Counted from the stretch's first letter, positions 55,562 through 64,000 are shown. The stretch: DNA of 64,000 nucleotides from Aliamphritea ceti (GCF_024347215.1 NZ_AP025282.1:4526001-4590000); one strand, 5' to 3'. Numbers and translations are program-made. The notes: generated by a model from the sequence alone, not told the origin.

Positions 55562-56287
55562 ATGGTAAGTAATGGTTTAAATTATCCAGTGAATAACTCA
55601 ACCATCACATTAATATGTACTTTTATAGCGATCTTCACTCTGGCAGTAAAGGCCCAAGCAACCCCATACCACGCCAAAATCAAACAACAAGCCGAAGATT
55701 ACCTGCATTCTATCTACACTATTGAACAACCATTAGCGCGCACAACAGTTCGCCTCAAAGCTTTAAGCCCACAACTTAAACTGCCTCGTTGCAAGCAGCC
55801 AATCAGCTTCAAACACGCACCAACACGGGCCAGCAGGGTAAGTATCGCCGTTCAGTGCAGCCAGCCAACATGGCGTGTTTTTCTCACAGGTACTATCGAA
55901 CAATGGCTTCCTGTTGTTCGTACAACCAGACCCATTAGCAAGGGCACCATTTTGGGGGATAAGGACCTGGTTCTAATGGAAACAGACATTCGACGCGTTA
56001 ACAAACCCTACTATACGGACCGAACCGAACTGCTAGGCAGACAATTGAAGCGAACGCTTGGAATTAAACAACTCATATCTGCCTCATCTTTGAGTAAGCA
56101 CTTAATGGTCAGGAAAGGAGATCTTGTTGTCATAGAGGCTAAAAAAGGCGGTATGGTTATACGTATGAACGGCATCGCGATGGATAACGGAGAACAGGGA
56201 AAACAAATCAACGTTAAAAACTCACGTTCAGGCCGTATCATCCGCGCATATGTTACCCGGGTTGGCGTAGTATCAGTTTCTCCCTAG
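55562..56287 (+). CDS. flgA: P-ring assembly chaperone FlgA
   Basis: 241 residues with an N-terminal hydrophobic signal (about residues 14-32, ending VKAQA) and the C-terminal SAF-type domain: KGTILGDKDLVLMETDIRR, VRKGDLVVIEAKKGGMVI and GKQINVKNSRSGRIIRAYVT. FlgA acts in the periplasm to help FlgI form the P ring. Transcribed divergently from cheV and followed by flgM. The ribosome site is weak. Confidence 0.93.
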   Translation: MVSNGLNYPVNNSTITLICTFIAIFTLAVKAQATPYHAKIKQQAEDYLHSIYTIEQPLARTTVRLKALSPQLKLPRCKQPISFKHAPTRASRVSIAVQCSQPTWRVFLTGTIEQWLPVVRTTRPISKGTILGDKDLVLMETDIRRVNKPYYTDRTELLGRQLKRTLGIKQLISASSLSKHLMVRKGDLVVIEAKKGGMVIRMNGIAMDNGEQGKQINVKNSRSGRIIRAYVTRVGVVSVSP

Positions 56288-56358
56288 CCCATTCGCACCT
56301 GCGAAACTTCACTGATATACTTGTTCTAAATCTCTGACATTTATTTAAGTTTTTTTTC

Positions 56359-56385
56359 TAAAGATTATCCGTGTCACGCCGATAC
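56359..56385 (+). promoter_or_regulatory. Sigma-28 (FliA) promoter of flgM-flgN
   Basis: TAAA at 56359-56362, 15 bases, then GCCGATAC at 56378-56385: an almost perfect FliA promoter. It lies 30 bases upstream of the flgM ATG, in the gap after flgA. Autoregulation of the FlgM/FliA checkpoint through such a promoter is well known. Confidence 0.88.
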
Positions 56386-56415
56386 ACTCACTCATAGAAG
56401 AATGAGGTTCAGAAA

Positions 56416-56724
56416 ATGGTTATTGATATCACGGGTTTATCGTCCAATCAGGCGACCCAATCTCGTGGCAAGGTGAGCGAACAACCTGCAACGGGAAATA
56501 AAACAACTGAAAACACTGCTACGGCCAGCAAGCCTGCCAGCAGCGTTAATATCAGTGATACCGCTCAGGCTATTCAGAAGACTATCGACAACAGCTCAGC
56601 TGATGACGGTATTAATTCTGATCGTGTTGCTGAACTAAAAGCCGCTATCGAAGATGGCAGCTATCAGGTTGATGCACTAAGCACTGCTAAAGGTATTTTC
56701 CAGATAGAAAGTCAACTTGGTTAG
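56416..56724 (+). CDS. flgM: Anti-sigma-28 factor FlgM
   Basis: 102 residues. The N-terminal half is low-complexity Thr/Ala/Lys/Ser-rich and probably disordered, as FlgM is when free; the C-terminal half (DGINSDRVAELKAAIEDGSYQV) carries the FliA-binding helices. FlgM holds FliA inactive until it is exported through the finished hook. Preceded by its own sigma-28 promoter, followed by flgN after 12 bases. Confidence 0.94.
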   Translation: MVIDITGLSSNQATQSRGKVSEQPATGNKTTENTATASKPASSVNISDTAQAIQKTIDNSSADDGINSDRVAELKAAIEDGSYQVDALSTAKGIFQIESQLG

Positions 56725-56736
56725 TAATATACGTTT

Positions 56737-57231
56737 ATGCAAACAGTAACGCCTGCACAATTTAATGAACTCAATACCCTGAATCAGCAGGGTATTGTTG
56801 TTATCAGTAAATTAAGCGGCCTCCTTGACCAGGAATTCGCGGCGTTATCTGAACGAGACGTTGAGAAAATCCAAAGCACTGTTCAAGAAAAAACAGATAC
56901 TCTTCGCGAGCTTGAAGCAAACAGTAAATCTCGAAATGAGCTTTTTGCACAGCTGCAAATCACCGCGAACAAACAAGGTCTCGATACATTTAAGAGCTCA
57001 CTCCCTTCCGCACAACAAGCCGTGTTTCTAAAACACTGGAAACCTTTGGAAGAACTACTCTTAGAAGTAAATGATAAAAACCAGAGAAACGAGACCGTTG
57101 TTAATCGTAACAGCCGCAACCTTGATCGACTGATGAGCATCATTCGCGGACAGAACCAAAAGAACATGCTCTACGACAATATCGGCGGCAAAGGCAATTA
57201 CTCTGCACAGCAGCGCTTAGGAAAAGCTTAA
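56737..57231 (+). CDS. flgN: Junction-protein chaperone FlgN
   Basis: 164 residues, helical and coiled-coil. It has the FlgN arrangement of a long N-terminal helical hairpin and a C-terminal NRNSRNLDRLMSIIRGQNQ segment ending GNYSAQQRLGKA. FlgN is the export chaperone of FlgK and FlgL. It follows flgM in one short operon. Sequence similarity in this family is low, but position and pattern agree. Confidence 0.92.
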   Translation: MQTVTPAQFNELNTLNQQGIVVISKLSGLLDQEFAALSERDVEKIQSTVQEKTDTLRELEANSKSRNELFAQLQITANKQGLDTFKSSLPSAQQAVFLKHWKPLEELLLEVNDKNQRNETVVNRNSRNLDRLMSIIRGQNQKNMLYDNIGGKGNYSAQQRLGKA

Positions 57232-57251
57232 AATTTTTCCGTCCTTACCCC

Positions 57252-57280
57252 GTGACTCCTCACAGAAACATCAGTAGAAT
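57252..57280 (+). promoter_or_regulatory. Possible promoter of the tRNA-Arg gene
   Basis: GTGACT and TAGAAT are 17 bases apart and end 11 bases before the tRNA. The -35 matches consensus at four of six positions. Read-through from flgN is the alternative. Confidence 0.4.
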
Positions 57281-57291
57281 CAGCGACCTGC

Positions 57292-57367
57292 CTCCCCGTA
57301 GTTCAACCGGATAGAATAGGGCCCTCCTAAGGCTTAGATAGGGGTTCGAGTCCTCTCGGGGAGGCCA
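57292..57367 (+). tRNA. tRNA-Arg (anticodon CCT)
   Basis: A complete 76-base cloverleaf. The acceptor stem CTCCCCG pairs with CGGGGAG; the D arm is GTTC/GAAT; the anticodon stem GGGCC/GGCTT holds the loop CTCCTAA (anticodon CCT); the T arm AGGGG/CCTCT holds TTCGAGT; the gene ends G-CCA, encoded. It reads AGG codons. It lies between flgN and the convergent pseudo-receiver/TPR gene. Confidence 0.95.
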
Positions 57368-57391
57368 CTATCCCACCTACGCTTCCAACAG

Positions 57392-59029
57392 TTACTTTAT
57401 TAACTCTCCTAGCGGGCCGTGAGGCAGGGATTTAGCCGGCAGTTTTCTGAACCGCTCAAGCACACTCAGCTTTTTTTGCTGAATCTCCGATAGCTGGCCT
57501 TTACGCAACAATCCCAAATAACGATCTACCATTTTTAACCGCCCCTCCCGGCGATCTTCATCATCCCGCGCAGTCTCCAGGAACAGCTGAGCGAGATTCA
57601 GCATTGCTGAAAAATTGGTAAAATCAAACTCTACAGCCGCACCAAAAGATTTAATCGCCCCTCCTACTTTACCGCTCATATAATGCTTAATACCCAAGCG
57701 ATTAGCTTTAAGACTCATTTCAGCATCTTTTGCTTTCTTGCTTCCAGCTTCAGGTACTGGCGCTATAGCCTTCTCCGGCTCCAGCATAGGCACTGCATCA
57801 CCTGACAAGGCCAACACTTCACGATCAAGATTCAGCGGCGCTTCAAGACGATCATTAATCAGTATTGCCTCTTTCAGCAAACGCTCTCCCTCTCCGAAAT
57901 CACCAGTACTTTCTGCAAACTGACTTCTGATTAAATGACTACGCACTTCCAGCCCCAGATCATTAGGAAAGCTTTTCTTTGCCCGCTGCAACAACACATC
58001 CATATCACGTGAGAGTTGATACTGCGTTTTTTCATCCGAGCCTTTGGCTTCTAACATAAAAACATTCGCCAGGCATAAATATGGCTCTGCTGAACGCAGG
58101 CTACTTCTTTTACCCAAAGAGATCGAACGCTTATAAGCAGACTTGGCAACCTCCATCACTTTCGTCTTTGTCGCCACACGGCCCAACTTCATTTGCCGGG
58201 GAATACCTAAAGGTGCTTTAGCCGTTGCTTCACGTAACATCTCACGCGCCTCACCTAAATCCCCCAGACGCTCATAGACTTCAGCTAAAAGATCATATGC
58301 AGCCACCATCAAAGGATGGCGCTCAATCAGCTTAAGCAACTGCTCCTGAGCCTGAGCCAGCTCATCTAACCCGCAATAGGCTTTTGCGAGATAAAAGCCT
58401 GCTTCTTTTTCGCCGTTTTCCTGATAAATCGATTCAAATAATCGCCGCGCATCCTCAAATCGTCCCAACTCTAAGAGCAATGAACCACGCACAATCTGCA
58501 GATGATCAAACTCCGGATGTTCACGATAAATCAGATTCTCGCAAATCTTCAAAGCCTGCCCAATTGACCCAGCCTCAACTGCTAAATCAACAGGACGCAA
58601 AGCCATCTTACGCCGCATAACCTGATCAATACGCTGCTTAAGCTCTTCCATTGTGAATGGTTTGATTAACAGGTCATCCGGATTACTATCAATAACCTGT
58701 AAAATGGCTTCCTGAGAAGAATCACTGGTCATACAAATCCAGGCAGCACTTGGCCTGATAAACCCGCGATAACGTGCTTCTTCCAGTATTTGAATACCCG
58801 TGACGGAATCACGTACATTATGGCTAAGCAGAATGATGTCAAAATCATTCTGGGAAACGAGCGGTATAACCCTCTCATTGCTCGTGACAGCTTTAATATT
58901 ATGCATGCCAAACTCGCGCAACATGTAATACACCGTTGCACGCATATTGCCACTACTGTCGATCAACAGAACACTTGTGTCACTGTAATCAATTTGGCTA
59001 TTTAGTTTTACATCGGAAACAAGTGGCAC
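57392..59029 (-). CDS. Pseudo-receiver protein with TPR repeats
   Basis: About 545 residues. An N-terminal receiver-like domain (roughly 15-130) is followed by TPR repeats through most of the rest (for example LLLELGRFEDARRLFESIYQ; AYDLLAEVYERLGDLGEA). The receiver keeps its late Lys (LLIKPF) and MTSDSS, but the usual phospho-acceptor Asp position is Ser (IILLSHNVRD) and the first acidic pair is reduced (LIDSS). It is probably not phosphorylated and acts by protein binding. The start is uncertain: GTG 59029 has AGGA 11 bases upstream; the frame stays open to a GTG at 59059. Function unknown. Confidence 0.8.
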   Translation of the reverse strand: MPLVSDVKLNSQIDYSDTSVLLIDSSGNMRATVYYMLREFGMHNIKAVTSNERVIPLVSQNDFDIILLSHNVRDSVTGIQILEEARYRGFIRPSAAWICMTSDSSQEAILQVIDSNPDDLLIKPFTMEELKQRIDQVMRRKMALRPVDLAVEAGSIGQALKICENLIYREHPEFDHLQIVRGSLLLELGRFEDARRLFESIYQENGEKEAGFYLAKAYCGLDELAQAQEQLLKLIERHPLMVAAYDLLAEVYERLGDLGEAREMLREATAKAPLGIPRQMKLGRVATKTKVMEVAKSAYKRSISLGKRSSLRSAEPYLCLANVFMLEAKGSDEKTQYQLSRDMDVLLQRAKKSFPNDLGLEVRSHLIRSQFAESTGDFGEGERLLKEAILINDRLEAPLNLDREVLALSGDAVPMLEPEKAIAPVPEAGSKKAKDAEMSLKANRLGIKHYMSGKVGGAIKSFGAAVEFDFTNFSAMLNLAQLFLETARDDEDRREGRLKMVDRYLGLLRKGQLSEIQQKKLSVLERFRKLPAKSLPHGPLGELIK

Positions 59030-59157
59030 AGAAACGCTTTTCCTAAAATATATCAACACGCATGAATAACTCTAATCAGGTTATCAGAATGTCAAAAGCA
59101 GGTGGAGCGAAGTCGGAGGGGATTTTACCCAAAGCATCTTAAAATGGGCAAAAAAAA

Positions 59158-59188
59158 AGCACCGGTGTAGGGTGAAACACGCGGTGCT
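59158..59188 (-). terminator. Orphan minus-strand terminator upstream of the pseudo-receiver gene
   Basis: AGCACCG and CGGTGCT form a stem, extended by GTGT/ACAC, followed on the minus strand by nine T. No gene on the minus strand ends before it: the gene to its right is on the plus strand. It could end a small RNA starting around 59.2-59.34 kb or be an attenuator in the leader of the downstream gene. The gap 59060-59355 otherwise shows no convincing gene. Confidence 0.8.
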
Positions 59189-59355
59189 AAATACAGTTCT
59201 ATGCTGTGATGATCATATTACGCAGCTACTCGCCAGCGCACCATGATCCATGTCAATATCTGTACCATAAAGCAAATTAGTTACACTTTTGACTAAGCGC
59301 CCGGACTTTGTAAATTCAGTAGACTACAAAAAACACAGGGAATAAGAATAATATT

Positions 59356-60279
59356 ATGACTACAGCCTTTATTAGCCATGAGGATTGCGGCCTGCACAAT
59401 ATGGGCCCGGAACACCCGGAAAGCCCAGTCAGGCTAATCGCAATCCAGAAGGTCTTAAGCAAAACAGGACTGATTGAAGATCTCGCTCAGTTCGAGTCTG
59501 TTCACGTTACACCAGAACAGATTAAACGGGCGCACTCCAGCCATCATCAGTCAGACTTATTAAAACTGTCACCTGAGACTGGCATCAATCACGCCGATGC
59601 CGATACCGCTCTTTGCCCAGACAGCATGCATGCAGCAAGCCTGGCAGCAGGCTCTGCAGTACTGGCAACAAAGCAGGTTATCAGCAAGCAAGTAAATAAT
59701 GCGTTCTGCTCCGTACGTCCGCCAGGCCATCATGCTGAGCATGGATTAGCGATGGGCTTTTGTTTGTATAACAATGTCGCAATAGGCGCGATGCACGCCT
59801 TACTGCAACCGGAAATAAACCGGATAGCCATCGTTGATTTCGACGTCCATCACGGCAATGGCACCGTTGATATATTCAAAGACATGCCTGAAGTCATGGT
59901 GTGCTCAACATTTCAGCATCCATATTACCCCGGACGTTTTCACGATATTCAGCGTGAGAATATCATTAACTGCCCCCTCTCAGCAGGCAGCGGAAGTCTG
60001 GCATTTCGACAACAATTAGAAGACGTCTGGCTACCCGCACTACAACAACATAAGCCTGACATGATTTTTATTTCAGCGGGATTTGACGCCCATGAAGAAG
60101 ACCCTCTGGCTGATCTCAACCTTCGGGAAGAAGACTATTACTGGGCAACCAAACTGATCATGGATGTAGCCAACAGCTATAGCCAAGGGAGAATCGTGTC
60201 CATTCTTGAGGGCGGCTACAACCCTGTCGCACTCGCCTTCAGCGTGCAATCTCACCTGGAAGCTCTCAGCGGTAAATAA
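59356..60279 (+). CDS. Histone deacetylase family (acetoin utilisation/polyamine deacetylase-like) protein
   Basis: 307 residues of the arginase/deacetylase fold. The zinc and active-site motifs are complete: RPPGHHAEHG (His pair), DFDVHHGNGT (zinc Asp/His), ISAGFDAHEEDPLAD (zinc Asp) and EGGYN near the end. It should remove acetyl groups from a small molecule or protein Lys; the substrate cannot be told from sequence. It stands alone, convergent with oadB across a bidirectional terminator. Similar genes sit beside oadGAB in related marine bacteria. Confidence 0.9.
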   Translation: MTTAFISHEDCGLHNMGPEHPESPVRLIAIQKVLSKTGLIEDLAQFESVHVTPEQIKRAHSSHHQSDLLKLSPETGINHADADTALCPDSMHAASLAAGSAVLATKQVISKQVNNAFCSVRPPGHHAEHGLAMGFCLYNNVAIGAMHALLQPEINRIAIVDFDVHHGNGTVDIFKDMPEVMVCSTFQHPYYPGRFHDIQRENIINCPLSAGSGSLAFRQQLEDVWLPALQQHKPDMIFISAGFDAHEEDPLADLNLREEDYYWATKLIMDVANSYSQGRIVSILEGGYNPVALAFSVQSHLEALSGK

Positions 60280-60309
60280 TCGCTCTGAAGTTTTTCAACA
60301 CAAACAAAA

Positions 60310-60333
60310 AAAGGCTGCCAATGGCAGCCTTTT
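60310..60333. terminator. Bidirectional terminator between the deacetylase gene and oadB
   Basis: AAAGGCTGCCA and TGGCAGCCTTT form a perfect stem, with A and T runs on the outer sides, between two convergent genes. Confidence 0.92.
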
Positions 60334-60349
60334 CTACAAGCTTGTAGCA

Positions 60350-61651
60350 TTAGCCAACAAACTTAATCATAACACCAGCAGCAACTGCCGAGCCGATTAC
60401 ACCCGCTACGTTTGGCCCCATTGCGTGCATGAGCAAGAAGTTCTGAGAGTTAGCCTCCAGACCCAGCTTGTTAGATACACGAGCAGCCATAGGTACAGCA
60501 GATACACCTGCAGAACCAATTAGCGGATTGATCGCATTACCACCTGCCATCTTATTCATGGTTTTAGCCATCAGAACACCGCATGCAGTACCGATACCGA
60601 ATGCAACAACACCCAGCAGCAAAATACCCAGAGTTTCTACATCAAGGAACTTATCTGCAGACAACTTAGAACCAACAGACAAACCCAGGAAGATAGTAAC
60701 AATGTTAATCAGCGCGTTCTGTGCCGTATCACTCAGACGATCTACAACGCCACATTCACGCATCAGGTTACCGAAACAGAACATACCTAACAGTGGAGCA
60801 GCATCCGGTAGCAGCATAGCAACCAGGATCAGCAACACAATCGGGAACATGATCTTTTCAGACTTAGCCACATGACGCAGCTGAACCATCGCGATCTTAC
60901 GCTCACTTTCAGTTGTCAGAGCACGCATAATAGGCGGCTGAATCATTGGTACCAGCGCCATATATGAATATGCAGCTACAGCAATCGCACCCAAAAGATC
61001 CGGCGCAAGCAGACTAGCAACATAAATCGCTGTCGGACCGTCAGCACCACCGATAATACCGATCGCTGCGGCGTCCTGAATACTGAAGTCCATGAGACCC
61101 AGCGTCGTCAGACCAACAGCACCCAATACCGTCGCAAAGATACCAAACTGCGCTGCAGCTCCCAGGAACAGAGTTTTTGGATTCGCCAGTAGCGGACCAA
61201 AGTCTGTCATTGCACCTACGCCCATAAAGATAAGCAGAGGTGCTACTCCCGATGCAATCGCTACGTTGTAAAAGTTATACAACATACCGTTATTGAAGCC
61301 TGCATCCTGTGCAGCATAGACCGCAGCAGTATGTTCAGCAGCAGTTGAAGTCGCATAAGCGCTCTTCAGTTCATAAATGTCATTAGTATTAACATTTAAT
61401 GAAGCAGCAATTGACTGAATGACTTCAGGACCACCCAGGTTAAGGGCATTTTCAACAGCCGCGTAAGCCAAACCCGCTTCCGGGATATTGGCCATAATGC
61501 CGCCAAAGCCTATTGGTACCAGCAACAGTGGTTCAAAATTCTTACGGATAGCAAGAAACAAGAGCAACAGGCCGACTAATATCATCACAACCTGCCCGCC
61601 AGAGATATTATATATCCCGGAGGCGTGCCATAAATTCAGTAGGTTTTCCAT
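60350..61651 (-). CDS. oadB: Oxaloacetate decarboxylase beta subunit (sodium pump)
   Basis: 433 residues, an integral membrane carboxyltransfer/decarboxylase subunit with about nine hydrophobic segments. The conserved GGADGPTAIYVAS is near residue 200, holding the Asp linked to sodium transport. It decarboxylates carboxybiotin on OadA and pumps sodium out. It follows oadA by 11 bases. The related beta subunits of methylmalonyl- or glutaconyl-CoA decarboxylases are excluded mainly by the oadA partner. Confidence 0.94.
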   Translation of the reverse strand: MENLLNLWHASGIYNISGGQVVMILVGLLLLFLAIRKNFEPLLLVPIGFGGIMANIPEAGLAYAAVENALNLGGPEVIQSIAASLNVNTNDIYELKSAYATSTAAEHTAAVYAAQDAGFNNGMLYNFYNVAIASGVAPLLIFMGVGAMTDFGPLLANPKTLFLGAAAQFGIFATVLGAVGLTTLGLMDFSIQDAAAIGIIGGADGPTAIYVASLLAPDLLGAIAVAAYSYMALVPMIQPPIMRALTTESERKIAMVQLRHVAKSEKIMFPIVLLILVAMLLPDAAPLLGMFCFGNLMRECGVVDRLSDTAQNALINIVTIFLGLSVGSKLSADKFLDVETLGILLLGVVAFGIGTACGVLMAKTMNKMAGGNAINPLIGSAGVSAVPMAARVSNKLGLEANSQNFLLMHAMGPNVAGVIGSAVAAGVMIKFVG

Positions 61652-61662
61652 GTAACCAGCCC

Positions 61663-63432
61663 TTATGCCAAGCTAATCAGGCTATCGCCCACTTGAACAG
61701 TATCACCTTCTTTCACATCAACGCTGGAAACAGTACCGGCACGTGCAGCACGTACTTCAGTTTCCATCTTCATTGCTTCCAGAATCACCAGAACGTCGCC
61801 TTCCTGCACAGCCTGACCAGCTGCTACTTCAACCTTCCAGATGTTACCTGCCAACGGAGCTGGAACAGATTCAGCAGGACCAGCAGCCGGCGCTGCAGCT
61901 GCAACTGGAGCAGCAGGTGCCGCAGCAGTAATATCACCACCTTCAGAAACCTGAACTACGTAGCTCTGACCATTAACGTTGATAGTATAAGTCTGTGGAC
62001 CAGTATTCTTAGGTGCAGCCATGGCTTGTGCGTCCTCTAAAGTTGGTGCCGGTTCAAAGGCATCCGGATTGTTTCGGTTTTCCAGGAATTTCAGTCCGAC
62101 TTGTGGGAATAACGCATAAGTCAGCACATCATCAATCTGGTTATCAGCAAGGGTCAGACCTTTATCTGTCGCCAGTTGTTCCAGTTCAGCTTTCAGCTTA
62201 TCCAGTTCAGGTTCAAGCAGGTCAGCCGGACGACAGGTGATTGCTTCTCCGCCATCCAGTACACGCGCCTGCAGGTCAGCATTATAAGCCGCTGGTGCTG
62301 CACCGTACTCACCTTTCAGAATACCCTGAACTTCTTTAGAGATGGTTTTATAACGCTCACCCATCAATATATTGATAACAGCCTGAGTACCCACAATTTG
62401 TGAGGTAGGCGTTACCAGAGGAATCATCCCCAGGTCTTCACGAACCCGAGGAATTTCCTGTAATACTTCATCAAACTTATCTGAAGCACCCTGTTCGCGA
62501 AGCTGATTTTCCATATTGGTCAGCATGCCACCAGGCACCTGTGCAACCAGAATACGGGAGTCAGTACCACGCAGAGACCCTTCAAATTTCGCATACTTCT
62601 TCCGTACTTCACGGAAATAAGCAGAAATTTCTTCCAGCAGATTCAGATCCAGACCTGTATCACGGTCAGTACCTGCCAGCGCTGCTACTACAGACTCTGT
62701 AGAAGTATGGCCGTAAGTCATCGACATAGAAGAAATCGCAGTATCAACACGGTCTATGCCGGCTTCAACCGCTTTCAGAATACTCATATCAGACAAACCA
62801 GAAGTTGCGTGCGCGTGCAGCTGAACTTCCAGTTGGGTCTGCGCTTTCAGACGTGACACCAGATCAAAAGCATCATAAGGCGTCAAAATACCTGACATGT
62901 CTTTAATCGCAATAGACTCAGCACCCATATCTTCCAGAGTCTTAGCGAACTCAACCCACATGTCTGTGGTATGCACGTCACTCTTGGTATAAGAAATAGT
63001 GCCCTGTGCATGCTTGCCAGTTGCTTTAACCGCCTTGATAGCAGTTGCCAGGTTACGGGGATCGTTCATCGCATCAAAGATACGGAAAACATCCACACCG
63101 TTTTCAGCAGCGCGCTCTACAAACTTTTCTACTACGTCATCAGCATAATGACGGTAGCCCAGCAGGTTCTGACCACGCAGCAACATCTGCTGCTTAGTAT
63201 TCGGCATCACTTTTTTCAGTTCGCGAATACGTTCCCAGGGATCTTCACCGATAAAGCGGATACATGAATCAAATGTTGCTCCGCCCCAGCTTTCCAGGGA
63301 CCAGAAACCAACCTTGTCCAGTTTTTCAGCGATCGGCAGCATGTCATCCAGGCGCATACGCGTAGCAAACAGCGACTGATGTGCGTCACGCAATACTACA
63401 TCGGTAATGCCAAGAGGTTTTTTATCAGACAT
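61663..63432 (-). CDS. oadA: Oxaloacetate decarboxylase alpha subunit (biotin protein)
   Basis: 589 residues. The N-terminal carboxyltransferase domain begins with TDVVLRDAHQSLFATRM and contains the metal-binding HAHATSG region near 205. A Pro/Ala-rich hinge (about 495-520) leads to the biotinyl domain with EAMKMETE, whose Lys carries biotin. It transfers CO2 from oxaloacetate to biotin, giving pyruvate. It lies between oadG and oadB. Confidence 0.95.
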   Translation of the reverse strand: MSDKKPLGITDVVLRDAHQSLFATRMRLDDMLPIAEKLDKVGFWSLESWGGATFDSCIRFIGEDPWERIRELKKVMPNTKQQMLLRGQNLLGYRHYADDVVEKFVERAAENGVDVFRIFDAMNDPRNLATAIKAVKATGKHAQGTISYTKSDVHTTDMWVEFAKTLEDMGAESIAIKDMSGILTPYDAFDLVSRLKAQTQLEVQLHAHATSGLSDMSILKAVEAGIDRVDTAISSMSMTYGHTSTESVVAALAGTDRDTGLDLNLLEEISAYFREVRKKYAKFEGSLRGTDSRILVAQVPGGMLTNMENQLREQGASDKFDEVLQEIPRVREDLGMIPLVTPTSQIVGTQAVINILMGERYKTISKEVQGILKGEYGAAPAAYNADLQARVLDGGEAITCRPADLLEPELDKLKAELEQLATDKGLTLADNQIDDVLTYALFPQVGLKFLENRNNPDAFEPAPTLEDAQAMAAPKNTGPQTYTINVNGQSYVVQVSEGGDITAAAPAAPVAAAAPAAGPAESVPAPLAGNIWKVEVAAGQAVQEGDVLVILEAMKMETEVRAARAGTVSSVDVKEGDTVQVGDSLISLA

Positions 63433-63492
63433 GGGTATAGGCCTTTTGTCGATTATTGCTCTTAAAATAAATTCGTTGCTTTCGCTAAAAAA

Positions 63493-63732
63493 TTAGCGAG
63501 AACGATGTTGATGAACCGCAGCAGTCATAACCGCAACCAACTCATCATTATTATTAGCAGCTGGTGCAGCTGCAGGGGCTTTCGGTCTAGCTTTTGGCTC
63601 TGGGTCCGGTGCAATCTTGCTCACAACAGCTGACATGCTGTTAGTTGCAAACACCAGCAAGGTCAGGAATACGAATACGAATCCCATACCAAAAACCATA
63701 AGGCTTAAACCTTCGGACATTAGACTTTCCAT
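63493..63732 (-). CDS. oadG: Oxaloacetate decarboxylase gamma subunit
   Basis: 79 residues with one N-terminal membrane helix (LMVFGMGFVFVFLTLLVFA) and a Pro/Ala-rich cytoplasmic tail ending HQHRSR. OadG anchors OadA to OadB; the family's His-containing tail may bind zinc. GAGGAG lies upstream. It begins the oadG-A-B operon. Confidence 0.92.
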   Translation of the reverse strand: MESLMSEGLSLMVFGMGFVFVFLTLLVFATNSMSAVVSKIAPDPEPKARPKAPAAAPAANNNDELVAVMTAAVHQHRSR

Positions 63733-64000
63733 CTAACGGGCGCTCCTCTGTTTCACCAAAAATCCCGCAACACCGTAAAGTGTTCCGGAACCAGATTCAG
63801 CCTGAACCTTATAGTTCTCTGCAAACGACAATTATTCTTGTAGTAAAAAATAATTGGGTAGCCTGCAAATTGGCTGAATTGTTAATAAACGGGCAATAAT
63901 TAAACCCGAAAACTGCCCTACAGGCAACAAGTTCCCCGCACTTTAGCGACAAAAAGTTGCTTTTAAAATCTTGTAAAAAAACTACAAAAAACGCTAATTC
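63733..64000. other. Upstream region of oadG
   Basis: 268 bases to the window edge with AT-rich sequence. It presumably holds the oad promoter, but I see no hexamer pair or operator that I can support. Confidence 0.4.

Noticed and set aside
59190..59260. Tiny minus-strand peptides of 12-16 codons before the orphan terminator
   Set aside because: They have no clear ribosome sites, and such short frames are expected by chance.
1..64000. CRISPR arrays, IS elements, prophage or defence genes
   Set aside because: No regularly spaced repeats, transposases, integrases or phage-type genes are visible; every long frame is explained by flagellar or metabolic genes.

Overview
The window reads as one chromosomal segment of a motile, aerobic, probably marine gammaproteobacterium of the Oceanospirillales/Pseudomonadales type. 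The grounds are the Pseudomonas-style flagellar regulators (FleQ, FleS, FleR, FleN, FliA), the single-polar-flagellum gene order, an acetate-switch kinase of the CrbS/MxtR type next to acs, and a sodium-pumping oxaloacetate decarboxylase. The lineage is inferred from gene content only; no rRNA is present. I saw no phage, IS element or CRISPR array.

Layout. About 1-18.1 kb holds, all on the minus strand, fliE-F-G-H-I-J, fliK, fliL-M-N-O-P-Q-R, flhB, flhA, flhF, fleN and the first 47 codons of fliA (cut by the window edge). About 18.2-30.2 kb is a non-flagellar block: a DEDDh exonuclease, a cNMP/CBS/DUF294 protein, a sodium:solute symporter with its DUF4212 partner, the transporter-fused histidine kinase CrbS, the LuxR-type regulator CrbR and acetyl-CoA synthetase. 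This block separates fleR from fliE, which are neighbours in Pseudomonas. About 30.6-40.0 kb carries fleR-S-Q, fliS, fliD, flaG and fliC (minus strand), followed by a lone FliT-like gene on the plus strand. About 40.7-53.4 kb is flgL-K-J-I-H-G-F-E-D-C-B, then cheR-cheV, with flgA and flgM-flgN on the plus strand to 57.2 kb. After a tRNA-Arg(CCT) come a pseudo-receiver/TPR protein (minus), a histone-deacetylase-family protein (plus) and oadG-A-B (minus).

How it works together. FleQ is expected to drive sigma-54 promoters; clear GG-N10-GC elements lie before flgB, flgF, fliK and flhA, with a weaker one before fliD. FleS/FleR act next in the cascade. FliA (sigma-28), held back by FlgM until the hook is complete, should drive fliC, flgM-flgN and perhaps flgK; matching sigma-28 elements are visible. 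FlhF and FleN set position and number of flagella. The acetate block should import and activate acetate under CrbS/CrbR control.

Main oddities: fliI is broken by one missing base near its 3' end; cheR has no ATG, GTG or TTG in a position that keeps its N-terminal domain; the TPR protein's receiver has lost its phospho-acceptor Asp; flagellin, hook and FlgK are unusually long; a minus-strand terminator at 59.16 kb has no obvious gene in front of it; and three decayed copies of the end of flgL lie in tandem. I found no convincing wholly new system.
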